The notes beneath the pieces were generated by a model, which saw nothing but the letters and a program-made list of their open reading frames with translations, searched no databases and was not told the DNA's origin. The position numbers and the translations under genes are program-made. Shown piece by piece: positions 41,422-49,842 of a DNA stretch of 64,000 bases (position 1 is the stretch's first letter; each line of letters opens with the position of its first letter). The stretch comes from Lacibacter luteus (GTDB taxonomy: Bacteria; Bacteroidota; Bacteroidia; Chitinophagales; Chitinophagaceae): contig NZ_SDHW01000001.1 of NCBI RefSeq assembly GCF_004118265.1, positions 1 to 64,000 on the forward strand, written 5' to 3'.

Positions 41422-43770
41422 TTAAAAATCGATCTGGTAACTTAATACCGGCACAATGCCTGATTGAGTTTTAAAAGTCCATTTGTTTGTTGTGGGATCA
41501 TATCTTCTGCTGAGACCATCAACATTTTCCTGTGCAAACAGGTTTTGTATATCGAGTGCCAACTGCCAGCTGATATGCTTTTTATCTTTTCGTAAACTGA
41601 TTCTTCCATCGGTTCTGAAATACGGACGTATAAATTCACTGTATGGATTTGTTTCATCCAATACAGGCTGTTTGGTACTTCCGTTTTGCACCGCTGCAAG
41701 AGGGGTGAGGGGTACACCTCCATTATAAAGCATCTTCCATCCAACCTGTAATACTTTGTTTTTTCGCATACTCCATTCTTTTGCTCCTACAAAAGAACCA
41801 CTGGTACGTGAATTGAAACGGGTGTTATATGTTTTGCCATTAAGCGGTTTGAACTTCGAATCGAAAACAGAAAATGAAGCAATCATAAAAAGTCCTTTGT
41901 TGAAAAACTTTTCCAATGAAAGATCAACGCCGGTATTGCTTCCTTCGCCTTTGCTCACCAATGCCTGGCTTGCATAACCTTCCATTTCATTAAGTATCCA
42001 GAATGTGCGGTTTGCATCATTAACAACAGGCACCTGGAATAATTGCTGGTGATAGGCCTCTGCATGAAACCGCCATCTGTTACCCAATAACTGATCGTAT
42101 GCAAGAATGTAATGGTGTGAGCGCATCATTTTCAAATTCATATTCGGAAATGAATTTCCCTCTTTGTAGAAATAAGAGCCCAATGGCAGCAACTTGCTGT
42201 GCAATCCATAAGAAGCAGTAATGCTGTTTTTGGGTGTAAAGCGATACTGTACCGAAAGCCGGGGATCGGTAACAAATTGTTTGTTCAATGCAAAGTACAT
42301 GGTATGTACTCCCGGGTTTATAAGTAGTTTGCTTGTTGGTTTAAAGCTAAACTGTATATATGGTTGAATTAACCAGCTGTTGCCTTCGCCGTTAATTACA
42401 TTTGATTTATAATTGTTGTTGCTGTAATCCCATTCGCCTTTATTAAACTTATAATCGAGCATGTTTACATATACGCCTGCTTTAAAATTTACAGTAGCAT
42501 TCATTTTTAAACTGTACGAGGTAGCGAATGATATCCTGTTATTGTTATACAATTCATCGTTCACTTTTGTGGCAACCTGCTGCTTGGTTAAGGTGTCATC
42601 AACCCAGGTTAATTTTTGTCCCATAAAAGCAACCGACGTTTTAAGAAATGATTTTTTGTTGATGTTGATGGTTTGTCCAATGCCAAAAACACCCATCCAG
42701 GTACGACTGTCGTAAACTGCATAATCGTCGTATTGTTTCCATAGTGCAGTATCTTCAACAGCAAGAAACGTTTCTTTGCTGTAGCCACCCATTCCCCAGA
42801 TATTTGTTTGTACTGTATTCTTTTTATTTGAGAACGCTACATTAAACGATGCATCTGTAAATTTATTCCGCTCACGTTCATCAACAAGATGCAAACCAAA
42901 TGCATTGAGAATATCAAGAAACGAATACCGGTAGTTAAAGAGGTAAGAACTTCTTCCTTTTTGAATGGGTCCTTCCGTTGCAAATTCTAAACCGATCATA
43001 CCTGCTTTAAATGTGTGTTCGGCTTTTTGCTGATTTCCTTTGCGAAAGTGCACATCAAATGCACCACTTAGCACATCGCCATATTCAGCTGCAAGGGCTC
43101 CTGTATAGAAATCAGAATTATCCAAAACACTTAAACTGAAAATAGTAATGCCACCACCGCTGCTGCCTCTGCGAGCAAAGTGATTAGGATTAGGTATGTC
43201 AAGTCCTTCAACACGCCAGTTCATACCAACAGGATTATTTCCGCGAATGATGATATCGTTACGGCTGTCTCTGCTGGGCTGCACGCCCGGAAAGCCCATC
43301 GCCATTCGGCCCGGATCGTTAGCACTTGCCGGAAAACGCTGCGCTTCTTCCGGGTTAAAAGATCTACCACTTGCAAGTGCGTGTTTATTTACAGGTAGTT
43401 TCGGGTTTCGGATACCGGTAATGTTTATCGTACCAAGGCTTTTCTTTTCTTCAACAAGTGTTATCAGTAATTCCGACTCTTTAGCTGCATTAAGAATAAA
43501 ATGGTCGGAAAAGTAAGTTTGATAACCAACAAAGCTTACCTGCACACGCTGACGTCCTACAGGAATATTTCTGAGAATGAAGTTTCCGGCAGAGTCGGAA
43601 ATAGTGGTAAACTTACCTTCTGCAATACTTACTGTAGCACCTTTAACAGGCGATTGTGACTCAACATCCACTATACGGCCACGAATTGTTTGCACAGGAG
43701 TTTGTTGTTGAGCTTTTGCTTCTGCCTCGCAGTATAAAAAAGAAAGCAGGAAGAAATGTAGTATGCGCAT
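41422..43770 (-). CDS. TonB-dependent receptor with carboxypeptidase-regulatory-like domain
   Basis: The 782-residue outer membrane protein has a signal peptide (residues 1-20, AKAQ). A beta-sandwich CarboxypepD_reg-like domain follows (about 28-110; IRGRIVDVESQSPVKGATVSI near 29). The plug domain, about 130-230, has RSFNPEEAQRFPASANDPGRM near 135 and IIIRGNNPVGMNWRVEGLDIPNPNH near 168-193. The rest is a 22-strand barrel-type region ending in a C-terminal Phe (YQIDF). It would import an unknown ligand with TonB energy. No SusD partner is adjacent, so it is not a standard polysaccharide utilisation system. No iron-box motif is recognised. Confidence 0.9.
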   Translation of the reverse strand: MRILHFFLLSFLYCEAEAKAQQQTPVQTIRGRIVDVESQSPVKGATVSIAEGKFTTISDSAGNFILRNIPVGRQRVQVSFVGYQTYFSDHFILNAAKESELLITLVEEKKSLGTINITGIRNPKLPVNKHALASGRSFNPEEAQRFPASANDPGRMAMGFPGVQPSRDSRNDIIIRGNNPVGMNWRVEGLDIPNPNHFARRGSSGGGITIFSLSVLDNSDFYTGALAAEYGDVLSGAFDVHFRKGNQQKAEHTFKAGMIGLEFATEGPIQKGRSSYLFNYRYSFLDILNAFGLHLVDERERNKFTDASFNVAFSNKKNTVQTNIWGMGGYSKETFLAVEDTALWKQYDDYAVYDSRTWMGVFGIGQTININKKSFLKTSVAFMGQKLTWVDDTLTKQQVATKVNDELYNNNRISFATSYSLKMNATVNFKAGVYVNMLDYKFNKGEWDYSNNNYKSNVINGEGNSWLIQPYIQFSFKPTSKLLINPGVHTMYFALNKQFVTDPRLSVQYRFTPKNSITASYGLHSKLLPLGSYFYKEGNSFPNMNLKMMRSHHYILAYDQLLGNRWRFHAEAYHQQLFQVPVVNDANRTFWILNEMEGYASQALVSKGEGSNTGVDLSLEKFFNKGLFMIASFSVFDSKFKPLNGKTYNTRFNSRTSGSFVGAKEWSMRKNKVLQVGWKMLYNGGVPLTPLAAVQNGSTKQPVLDETNPYSEFIRPYFRTDGRISLRKDKKHISWQLALDIQNLFAQENVDGLSRRYDPTTNKWTFKTQSGIVPVLSYQIDF

Positions 43771-43809
43771 GGTTGTTCGATTTTGGTTGTGATTATTGAA
43801 TAACTCTGT

Positions 43810-44028
43810 CTAATAAAATACTTCAAGAAAAAGAATAAAGGAAGTGTTGATATTACTTTTTCGCTTTGTAAGTTTTTGGATTAGTGAAACTGCCCGTTTC
43901 CATAAGCTGCTGCTTTTTTTTTGATTTTTGGAAACCGGGGGAGTTATTGGCTCCCCGGTTTCTTTACGGCGTATTTCTTCCAGAATGTATTTGTAATCGC
44001 CTTTGTTTGGATTAAAATTGTGCTCCAT
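43810..44028 (-). CDS. Small hypothetical protein (72 aa), doubtful
   Basis: From ATG 44028 the protein has 72 residues. It begins MEHNFNPNKGDYKYILEEI, continues with a lysine- and serine-rich middle (KNQKKSSSLWKRAVSLIQKL) and ends with a hydrophobic FILFLEVFY. No domain is recognised. A stem-loop with a 12-bp stem lies within the coding region (43931-43962), which could instead be the 3' hairpin of the porin gene upstream. A start further upstream (44067) would overlap the porin gene by 14 bp. I am unsure it is a gene. Confidence 0.35.
   Translation of the reverse strand: MEHNFNPNKGDYKYILEEIRRKETGEPITPPVSKNQKKSSSLWKRAVSLIQKLTKRKSNINTSFILFLEVFY
43931..43962. other. Stem-loop downstream of the porin gene
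   Basis: GAAACCGGGGGAG (43931-43943) pairs with CTCCCCGGTTTC (43951-43962) around a 7-base loop. On the minus strand it is followed by an A-rich run rather than T, so it is not a normal terminator for the porin gene; it also lies inside a doubtful small reading frame. Confidence 0.5.
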
Positions 44029-44053
44029 TAATGTGGGGTTATTTGTAAAATGA

Positions 44054-44704
44054 TTACTTGCCGCCAATCATAAAGCCAAGTCTTACTCCGTAATAACTCA
44101 TTTGAGCTGTTCCGTCGTCTTTGTTGCCTCCTGGATTAAGGTTGCGTAATCCCCAATTGTAGCTGGCTCCAAGAAAAAGTCCAGATTTAAAGCGATAGCC
44201 TGCTAATGTATTAATTCCAAAGTCTAATCCTCTCATGTCGTCGTTTTCTTCATCGTTACCAATATTAATCTTCTCCTTGTCTTCCTGACCGTCGAATTTG
44301 TAAATTGACTTTCCAGACATCGCAAACGAAACTGATGGACCGGCACCAACGAAAAATGTTCCACTTTTCGTTCTCGCATTGAAGAGAACATTCATTGGAA
44401 TTTCAATGTAATTAATCCTGATTTTTGATTCCTCAGTTATTCCGGCATACTCTTCAGAAGTTTTGCCTCCCTTTTGTAAAAAGGACAAACCCGGTTGTAA
44501 GCTTATTCTTTTGCCGATAGGAAGGTCTACAACAAAACCAGCTTGTAAAGCAAATAAATCATCTGTAGTAAAGCTTATGTTGTCTGATTTAGCTGAAATT
44601 TTGCTCATTGCCATGCCGGCATGGAAGCCGAATGAAGAGTTCTGTGCGTTTAATAATCCTGCAAACAGAAACAGAGCTGCTGTAAGTGCGAAAATCTTTT
44701 TCAT
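44054..44704 (-). CDS. Small outer membrane beta-barrel (porin-like) protein
   Basis: The 216-residue protein has a signal peptide (residues 1-20, GLLNAQ). The mature part alternates polar and hydrophobic residues as in eight- to ten-stranded barrels: FGFHAGMAMSKISA near residue 26, LQAGFVVDLPIGKRISLQPGLSFL near 53, YIEIPMNVLFNA near 97 and GLRNLN and YYGVRLGFMIGGK at the end. It matches the outer membrane protein beta-barrel family (PorT-like small barrels) of Bacteroidota. Function unknown; such proteins often respond to stress. The gene is transcribed away from the HTH protein gene at 44947. Confidence 0.8.
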   Translation of the reverse strand: MKKIFALTAALFLFAGLLNAQNSSFGFHAGMAMSKISAKSDNISFTTDDLFALQAGFVVDLPIGKRISLQPGLSFLQKGGKTSEEYAGITEESKIRINYIEIPMNVLFNARTKSGTFFVGAGPSVSFAMSGKSIYKFDGQEDKEKINIGNDEENDDMRGLDFGINTLAGYRFKSGLFLGASYNWGLRNLNPGGNKDDGTAQMSYYGVRLGFMIGGK

Positions 44705-44946
44705 TGTTTTAGGTTTAAATTGTTAGTGAATGTGCCAATTGACAAATCAAACCTACTTCTGCCAGAAGCCGATTCATAATTGATCCTTGCTGTGCGTTCG
44801 CTCAACTTTGTACACTACCACAAAGCGGGGCATACGCTCCTATGCAGCTATTGTTACTTGCAAAAAATGTCGTTATCTTACTAATGGTTATTAAGTTCTG
44901 CAAAAGGAAAGAGGCTGCTTTGCAGAAAATCCCAAAACTTACACAT

Positions 44947-45939
44947 ATGGACACAAACCACCCCCAGGTACTGTTATTTCAGTATATAAAGACCTCCTTG
45001 CCCGGTCATGTTTCACTGGTTGATCAAGTGGCCGATCTGCTTAATATCAGTAACGATAGTGCTTACAGGCGTATAAGAGGAGAGAAGGAAATCTCCCTGT
45101 CAGAATTAAAGATGCTCAGCGATCATTTTAAAATTTCACTGGACCAGGTATTGCAGTTAAAAAATGAGCTGGTGGTTTTTCGTGCACCGGAGATAAATTC
45201 CGAACGGGTTTCACTGGCAGATTACTTAAGAGGGATGCTGGAGTATATGAAGTACTTTAATACGTTTGAAAAGAAACGCATGCTGTACTTCTGTAAAGAC
45301 ATTACCTTTTTTCATTTTTATTTATATCCGGAAATTGCTTCGTTTAAAACATTTTTCTGGAGTAAAACGATCAAGGATCTGCCTGAGTATAAAGGCAAGC
45401 TTTATTCTCTTGAAGAGTATCCGCATACAGATTGTTTTGAATTGGGGCAACAGATTATTCGGGAGTACAACAAAATCCCATCGCTGGAACTATGGAATGC
45501 AGAAAGCATCAACAGCACACTCAGCCAGATAAAGTATTATAAAGAAGGCGGTTATTTTAAAAACCCCGACGACCTGGATATTATTCTCGATTCGTTTCAG
45601 CTTTGTCTCGATCATATTGAACTGGAAGTAGAGAAAGGAATAAAGTTTATGCCCGGCGATTCGGAAATTGTTTACCGTGCACCTTTACAGTTCTACATTA
45701 ATGAAGTAATAATCGGCAGTAACAACATACTTGTGGAACTTGATGATGAAAAGCTCTCGTTTGTAACTTATAATGTACTCAGTTATCTTATTACCAAGGA
45801 TCCCCGCTTCAACGAAAAATCATTCGGCAACTTCTTTACGCTGGTGAGCAGGTCATCGCAAATAAGTGCAACAGGAGAAAAAGAGCGCAATCGGTTTTTT
45901 AATACGATGCGTGAAAAGGTGGCGGCCCTTAAAAATTAA
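44947..45939 (+). CDS. Helix-turn-helix protein with large C-terminal domain
   Basis: From ATG 44947 the protein has 330 residues. The N-terminal HTH resembles XRE/Cro: VSLVDQVADLLNISNDSAYRRIRGEKEISLSELKMLSDHFKI (about residues 22-63). The remaining ~265 residues are mostly helical, with FFHFYLYPEIASFKTFFWSKTI near 118 and a C-terminal helix pair; I do not recognise a named domain, although this architecture recurs in Bacteroidota. It is a probable transcription regulator. A start at 44842 is possible but gives an unlikely hydrophobic head. It is 33 bp upstream of the HMG-CoA lyase gene. Confidence 0.72.
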   Translation: MDTNHPQVLLFQYIKTSLPGHVSLVDQVADLLNISNDSAYRRIRGEKEISLSELKMLSDHFKISLDQVLQLKNELVVFRAPEINSERVSLADYLRGMLEYMKYFNTFEKKRMLYFCKDITFFHFYLYPEIASFKTFFWSKTIKDLPEYKGKLYSLEEYPHTDCFELGQQIIREYNKIPSLELWNAESINSTLSQIKYYKEGGYFKNPDDLDIILDSFQLCLDHIELEVEKGIKFMPGDSEIVYRAPLQFYINEVIIGSNNILVELDDEKLSFVTYNVLSYLITKDPRFNEKSFGNFFTLVSRSSQISATGEKERNRFFNTMREKVAALKN

Positions 45940-45972
45940 TACGGCTCTCTTCGCTTAATTTTGCAGGCAACT

Positions 45973-46830
45973 ATGGTACAACAACCCATCAGGCTTGTCG
46001 AATGCCCACGTGATGCTATGCAGGGGTGGAAACACTTGATTCCTACCCAAAAGAAAGTAGCTTATATCAATGCTTTATTGAAAGTAGGATTCGATACAAT
46101 CGATTTCGGCAGTTTTGTATCACCCAAAGCTATTCCTCAAATGGCGGACACAAGACAGGTGCTCGCAGGACTTGATATGGCCGGTTCTAAATCGAAACTT
46201 CTCAGTATTGTAGCAAACGAACGTGGAGCAGAAGAAGCTGTTGGTTGTGATGCAATCAGCTACCTCGGATTTCCCTTATCTGTTTCAGAAACATTTCAGC
46301 AACGAAACACCAACAGTTCAATTGCAGAATCGCTAAAAAGGGTAGAAGCAATACAGGAGCTTTGCATTAATAACAGCAAGCAACTTGTTGTATATCTCTC
46401 AATGGGTTTTGGTAATCCGTATGGCGATGCATGGTCGGAAGATATTGTTTTTGAAAAAGCCAATGAACTTGCAGAAATGGGAATAACGATTATTTCGCTT
46501 GCAGATACCGTTGGTTTAGCTACAGCCGGGCAAGTTGAACAAATGACCGGCTACCTGGTAAAACAAATGACCAACGTTGAAATTGGTGTTCATTTACATT
46601 CCACCATCAGTAATTGGAAAGAAAAGCTACAGGCTGCCTATACAGCCGGTTGTCGCAGGTTCGATTCTGCGCTTTTGGGAATTGGCGGCTGCCCAATGGC
46701 AAACGATGAATTGGTGGGAAATATGGATACAGCCAAACTGCTCGACTTTTTTGAAGGAAAAGAGCCTTTACAAATTAATGCGGAAGCCCTGCAGCTAAGC
46801 CTGTACTTAGCGGCTGAAATATTTAACTGA
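45973..46830 (+). CDS. Hydroxymethylglutaryl-CoA lyase
   Basis: The 285-residue enzyme splits HMG-CoA into acetyl-CoA and acetoacetate, the end of leucine breakdown. The alpha/beta barrel begins with IRLVECPRDAMQGWKHLIPTQKK near residue 5, corresponding to the Arg/Asp of HMGL enzymes. FDTIDFGSFVSPKAIPQMADT near 38, LADTVGLATAGQV near 177, GVHLHSTISNWKEKLQAAY near 206 with metal His, and the conserved Cys in LGIGGCPMANDELVGN near 236 complete the active site. A TAATTTTG element at 45956-45963 supports ATG 45973 over the TTG 12 bp upstream. Its stop and the next start share one base. Confidence 0.9.
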   Translation: MVQQPIRLVECPRDAMQGWKHLIPTQKKVAYINALLKVGFDTIDFGSFVSPKAIPQMADTRQVLAGLDMAGSKSKLLSIVANERGAEEAVGCDAISYLGFPLSVSETFQQRNTNSSIAESLKRVEAIQELCINNSKQLVVYLSMGFGNPYGDAWSEDIVFEKANELAEMGITIISLADTVGLATAGQVEQMTGYLVKQMTNVEIGVHLHSTISNWKEKLQAAYTAGCRRFDSALLGIGGCPMANDELVGNMDTAKLLDFFEGKEPLQINAEALQLSLYLAAEIFN

Positions 46831-47807
46831 TGAACTTTTTTGCACATATTGACCTGAAGCCATTGCCGATGCCCATAACGCATCAACATAAGCTTTTACT
46901 CATTGGAAGTTGTTTTACAGAACATATAGGAAATAATCTTAGTGATTTGAAATTTAATATATTACAAAATCCAAATGGTATTTTGTTTGAAACTGAAAGC
47001 GTGGCCCGCAGTTTGGTTTCGTATATTCAAAACAAACAATATACAGCAGCAGATTTGTTTCAATATAATGAGCTTTGGCAGAGTTGGAACCATCATAGTC
47101 GTTTTTCAAATCCATCGCAGGAAGCTGCCTTAGCCGGCATTAACCAGTCGCAAACCCGGGCGCACTCGTTTTTAAAGGATGCAGACTGGTTGATCATAAC
47201 CTTGGGTTCTTCCTTTGTTTACAAGTTAAACGATGAAGCACGTTTTGTTGCGAACTGCCATAAAGCACCAGCTCAATGGTTTACAAAGCATCTGTTGCCA
47301 ATTGATGAGCAGATTGCTTTGCTTGATAATACGATTCATCAATTATTTCATTTTAACCCGAAGTTGAAGATCATTTTTACCATCAGCCCGGTAAGGCATT
47401 TAAGGGATGGTGTTGTTGAGAATAACCGCAGCAAAGCCCGTTTGCTTGAAACGGTTCATCACCTGGTAAACAAGTTCGACAGGTTGTTTTATTTCCCGGC
47501 TTATGAATTAGTAATTGATGTGTTGCGGGATTATCGTTTTTACGATATAGACTTGGCGCATCCGAATTATGCCGCTACACAGTTTGTTATGGATAAGTTC
47601 AGTGAGTGTGCTTTTACAGATGCTACAAAGAGTTTAATTAAAGACATTAAACAAGTTGTAACGGCTAAAAATCATAAAGCATTTCATCCCGATTCGAAAC
47701 AACACGAGCAGTTTCTGCGACAACATTATGAGAAAACCTTGAAGCTGCTCCAAGAGCATCCACACCTGGATTTGCAAAATGAGCTAAAGTACTTTAAGCC
47801 TGGTTAG
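46830..47807 (+). CDS. GSCFA-domain protein
   Basis: The 325-residue protein belongs to the GSCFA family, related to SGNH hydrolases. The motif LLLIGSCFTEHIGNNLSDLKF near residue 24 gives the family its name (GSCFA, here GSCFT). NPNGILFETESVARSLV near 48, WHHHSRFSNP-like segment near 88, DWLIITLGSSFVYKLN near 117 and IIFTISPVRHLRDGVVENNRSKARLLETVH near 175 are typical. The Ser and His positions suggest a hydrolase, but the substrate is unknown. It is translationally coupled (TGATG) to the HMG-CoA lyase gene. Confidence 0.85.
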   Translation: MNFFAHIDLKPLPMPITHQHKLLLIGSCFTEHIGNNLSDLKFNILQNPNGILFETESVARSLVSYIQNKQYTAADLFQYNELWQSWNHHSRFSNPSQEAALAGINQSQTRAHSFLKDADWLIITLGSSFVYKLNDEARFVANCHKAPAQWFTKHLLPIDEQIALLDNTIHQLFHFNPKLKIIFTISPVRHLRDGVVENNRSKARLLETVHHLVNKFDRLFYFPAYELVIDVLRDYRFYDIDLAHPNYAATQFVMDKFSECAFTDATKSLIKDIKQVVTAKNHKAFHPDSKQHEQFLRQHYEKTLKLLQEHPHLDLQNELKYFKPG

Positions 47808-47868
47808 TAATAGATTAGAAAATTATTTTCTTATAATTAATATTATGTTAAACAGGTAAAAGACAAAT

Positions 47869-48468
47869 TTAAATCGTTATTTGCTGCTTCTCGATGATGA
47901 ATGGAATTAGGTTGTCGAGTTCAAGGTCTGCCCTGTTTAATGCATCGGCTATTTCATTTCTGTTAACGTTAGCGGCAAAGCTTTTTTCTTTCAAACGTTT
48001 CTTAACACCTTTCAGTTCCATGCCGGAATATCCTTCAGGTCGCATTAAACTGTAAGCATGAACCAGGCCGCTAAGCTCGTCAAATGCATACAGCATTTGA
48101 TCCATTCGTGTAACCGGCTCCACACCAAAATGATTTGGTCCATGACTGGCAATTGCTCTTATAATCTCAGGATCAATATTTCTGCTTTCAAGTTCTTCTA
48201 TGATCTTTCGACAATGTTGCTCCGGCCATTGGTCCCAGTCTGCGTCGTGCAGTAAACCTGCCATTTCCCAACGCCACTGATCAGTTTCGTTCAGACCTTC
48301 CTTTTCGGCGGCCCAGCTTTTCATCAAGTAAGCTACCTGGTGCATATGTAGTTTCAGCCGGTCGTTTTTAACCCATTCGTTCAACAATGTATTAGCTTGT
48401 TCCTTACTTAATACATTTCCGGTATTCAAAGGATCTCCAAAGCTGGTTCGGTTCAATTGCAGCGACAT
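47869..48468 (-). CDS. HD-domain protein
   Basis: The 199-residue protein is a metal-dependent phosphohydrolase of the HD superfamily. Visible ligands are His in KLHMHQVAYLMKSW near residue 40, the HD pair in WEMAGLLHDADWDQWPEQH near 74 and a late Asp in MDQMLYAFDELSGLVHAYSL near 122. A single conserved HD domain takes up almost the whole protein. Bacterial relatives hydrolyse nucleotide or sugar phosphates; which is unknown. It lies between two convergent units; a terminator of the TPR gene (48498-48529) precedes its start, so it has its own promoter. Confidence 0.78.
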   Translation of the reverse strand: MSLQLNRTSFGDPLNTGNVLSKEQANTLLNEWVKNDRLKLHMHQVAYLMKSWAAEKEGLNETDQWRWEMAGLLHDADWDQWPEQHCRKIIEELESRNIDPEIIRAIASHGPNHFGVEPVTRMDQMLYAFDELSGLVHAYSLMRPEGYSGMELKGVKKRLKEKSFAANVNRNEIADALNRADLELDNLIPFIIEKQQITI

Positions 48469-48497
48469 CGTATTTGATTTTCGTACTTAAATGTAAT

Positions 48498-48529
48498 AAA
48501 AAAGGCTGCTCAAACGAACAGCCTTTTTT
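48498..48529 (-). terminator. Intrinsic terminator of the TPR protein gene
   Basis: AAAAAAGGCTG (48498-48508) pairs with CAGCCTTTTTT (48519-48529) around a 10-base loop; it lies 16 bp after the stop of the minus-strand TPR gene. Confidence 0.75.
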
Positions 48530-48544
48530 ATTGATAATCAGTTA

Positions 48545-49810
48545 TTATTGATTTAATGCCTGATATTTTGTGTCATATTCTTTTTCCTTGTCTTTGTTGC
48601 CAAGGAAACGATGTGCTTCGGTTAAAAGATATACAGTTGATTTGTATTCGTTCTTTGTACGTCTGTCTTTTAACTGATCTGCAGTCATAGCGCTGTAGAT
48701 ATTGTAAGCATTATCAAGATTAGGAATTGATTCTTTCATGCGATCATCCATTTTCTTCTTCATGTCGTTTTTCTTCTGCGTATCAGCCGGTGTAGTTCCT
48801 TTAATTTTCTTGATTTCATCCTGAATAGCTGCAGCTTCGTTATAATAGATTTTACCCATTAACAAATGTGCGTCTGGTTGTTTTGCATCCAATTCAACAC
48901 AGTTTTTGAGGATTGAAATCATTTTATCGAAATAAACAGGACGTTGCTCCGGAGTTGCCTTCAGATCCATATAGATCCAGTTGAAGATTTCGGCAGCATA
49001 ATCATACCGTACTTCGTAGTCTTTAGGATCATAATTGGCAATGGTCTCATATTTCTTGAAAACTTCAATCGGGTCAGCTCCGTTTTTTCGCATTTTGTCC
49101 AGCTCTACTTTATCGTAATAAGAGTCTTTTGGATAAAGCTGGCGACCGATATCAGCATATTTTTTAGCGTTATCAGCATCTTTCTTTTGTTCAAAATAAT
49201 ATGCGAGGTAACGGTAAACTACATCAAATCCTTCTCCGCCAATCTTTGCATCAGCAATTTTCTGGAAGAAATAAACAACCTCTTCTTTGTTTTCAAGTTG
49301 CATTGCAGCTGCACCTGCGTAATAGTACAGGATTGTATCAACTTCGCTGAGGGCCCATTTGTTTTTGAAAATGAAACGTCCAACTTTATCAGCCTTCTTA
49401 TAGTTATCCAATGCTCCCTGGTAGTTGCCGGTGTTGTATAAACTATTTGCTTCTTTTTGTAATTCCAGGTAGTTTTCGAAAACCGGGTAGCTTTTCGTCA
49501 TCATACCAATTTCAGTTTGCTTGCTATCCAGCTCCATTGCTTTTTGGTAAGCTTCAAACGACTGCATCCATGCATCGGGAACTGTTGCTTTGAGATTGGC
49601 ATCTTTTGCTATCTGGCCATAAACCATTCCTTTGTAATACCAGGCTTCCCAGTTCTTTTGCTCTTTCTCGGTAGCCAGGGCTAAGTCAACAGCTTCTTTT
49701 GCTTTTGCCCAGTCTTTTTTGTCGTAGGCGCTGCGGATCTTCTTAACATCCTGAGCCGAAATACTCAATGCAAACGTTACAGCAAGCGCTGCGAAAAGAA
49801 ATTTTTTCAT
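48545..49810 (-). CDS. Secreted tetratricopeptide-repeat protein
   Basis: The 421-residue protein has a signal peptide (residues 1-19, LSISAQ). The remainder is a chain of TPR-like helix pairs, for example WAKAKEAVDLALATEKEQKNWEAWYYKGMVYGQIA near residue 34 and YQGALDNYKKADKVGRF near 128, with ADNAKKYADIGRQLYPKD near 216 and LKNCVELDAKQPDAHLLMGKIYYNEAA near 298. Such proteins act as scaffolds, probably in the periplasm or bound to the outer membrane. No catalytic part. It is 32 bp downstream of gyrA on the same strand, but the functional link is unclear. Confidence 0.82.
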   Translation of the reverse strand: MKKFLFAALAVTFALSISAQDVKKIRSAYDKKDWAKAKEAVDLALATEKEQKNWEAWYYKGMVYGQIAKDANLKATVPDAWMQSFEAYQKAMELDSKQTEIGMMTKSYPVFENYLELQKEANSLYNTGNYQGALDNYKKADKVGRFIFKNKWALSEVDTILYYYAGAAAMQLENKEEVVYFFQKIADAKIGGEGFDVVYRYLAYYFEQKKDADNAKKYADIGRQLYPKDSYYDKVELDKMRKNGADPIEVFKKYETIANYDPKDYEVRYDYAAEIFNWIYMDLKATPEQRPVYFDKMISILKNCVELDAKQPDAHLLMGKIYYNEAAAIQDEIKKIKGTTPADTQKKNDMKKKMDDRMKESIPNLDNAYNIYSAMTADQLKDRRTKNEYKSTVYLLTEAHRFLGNKDKEKEYDTKYQALNQ

Positions 49811-49842
49811 TTTCTTTTTTATTTTGATAATTATTGTTTTGT

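Noticed and set aside
41422-43770. A polysaccharide utilisation locus with the TonB receptor
   Set aside because: No susD-like gene or glycoside hydrolase is adjacent; the GH13 gene is 11 kb away in a different unit.
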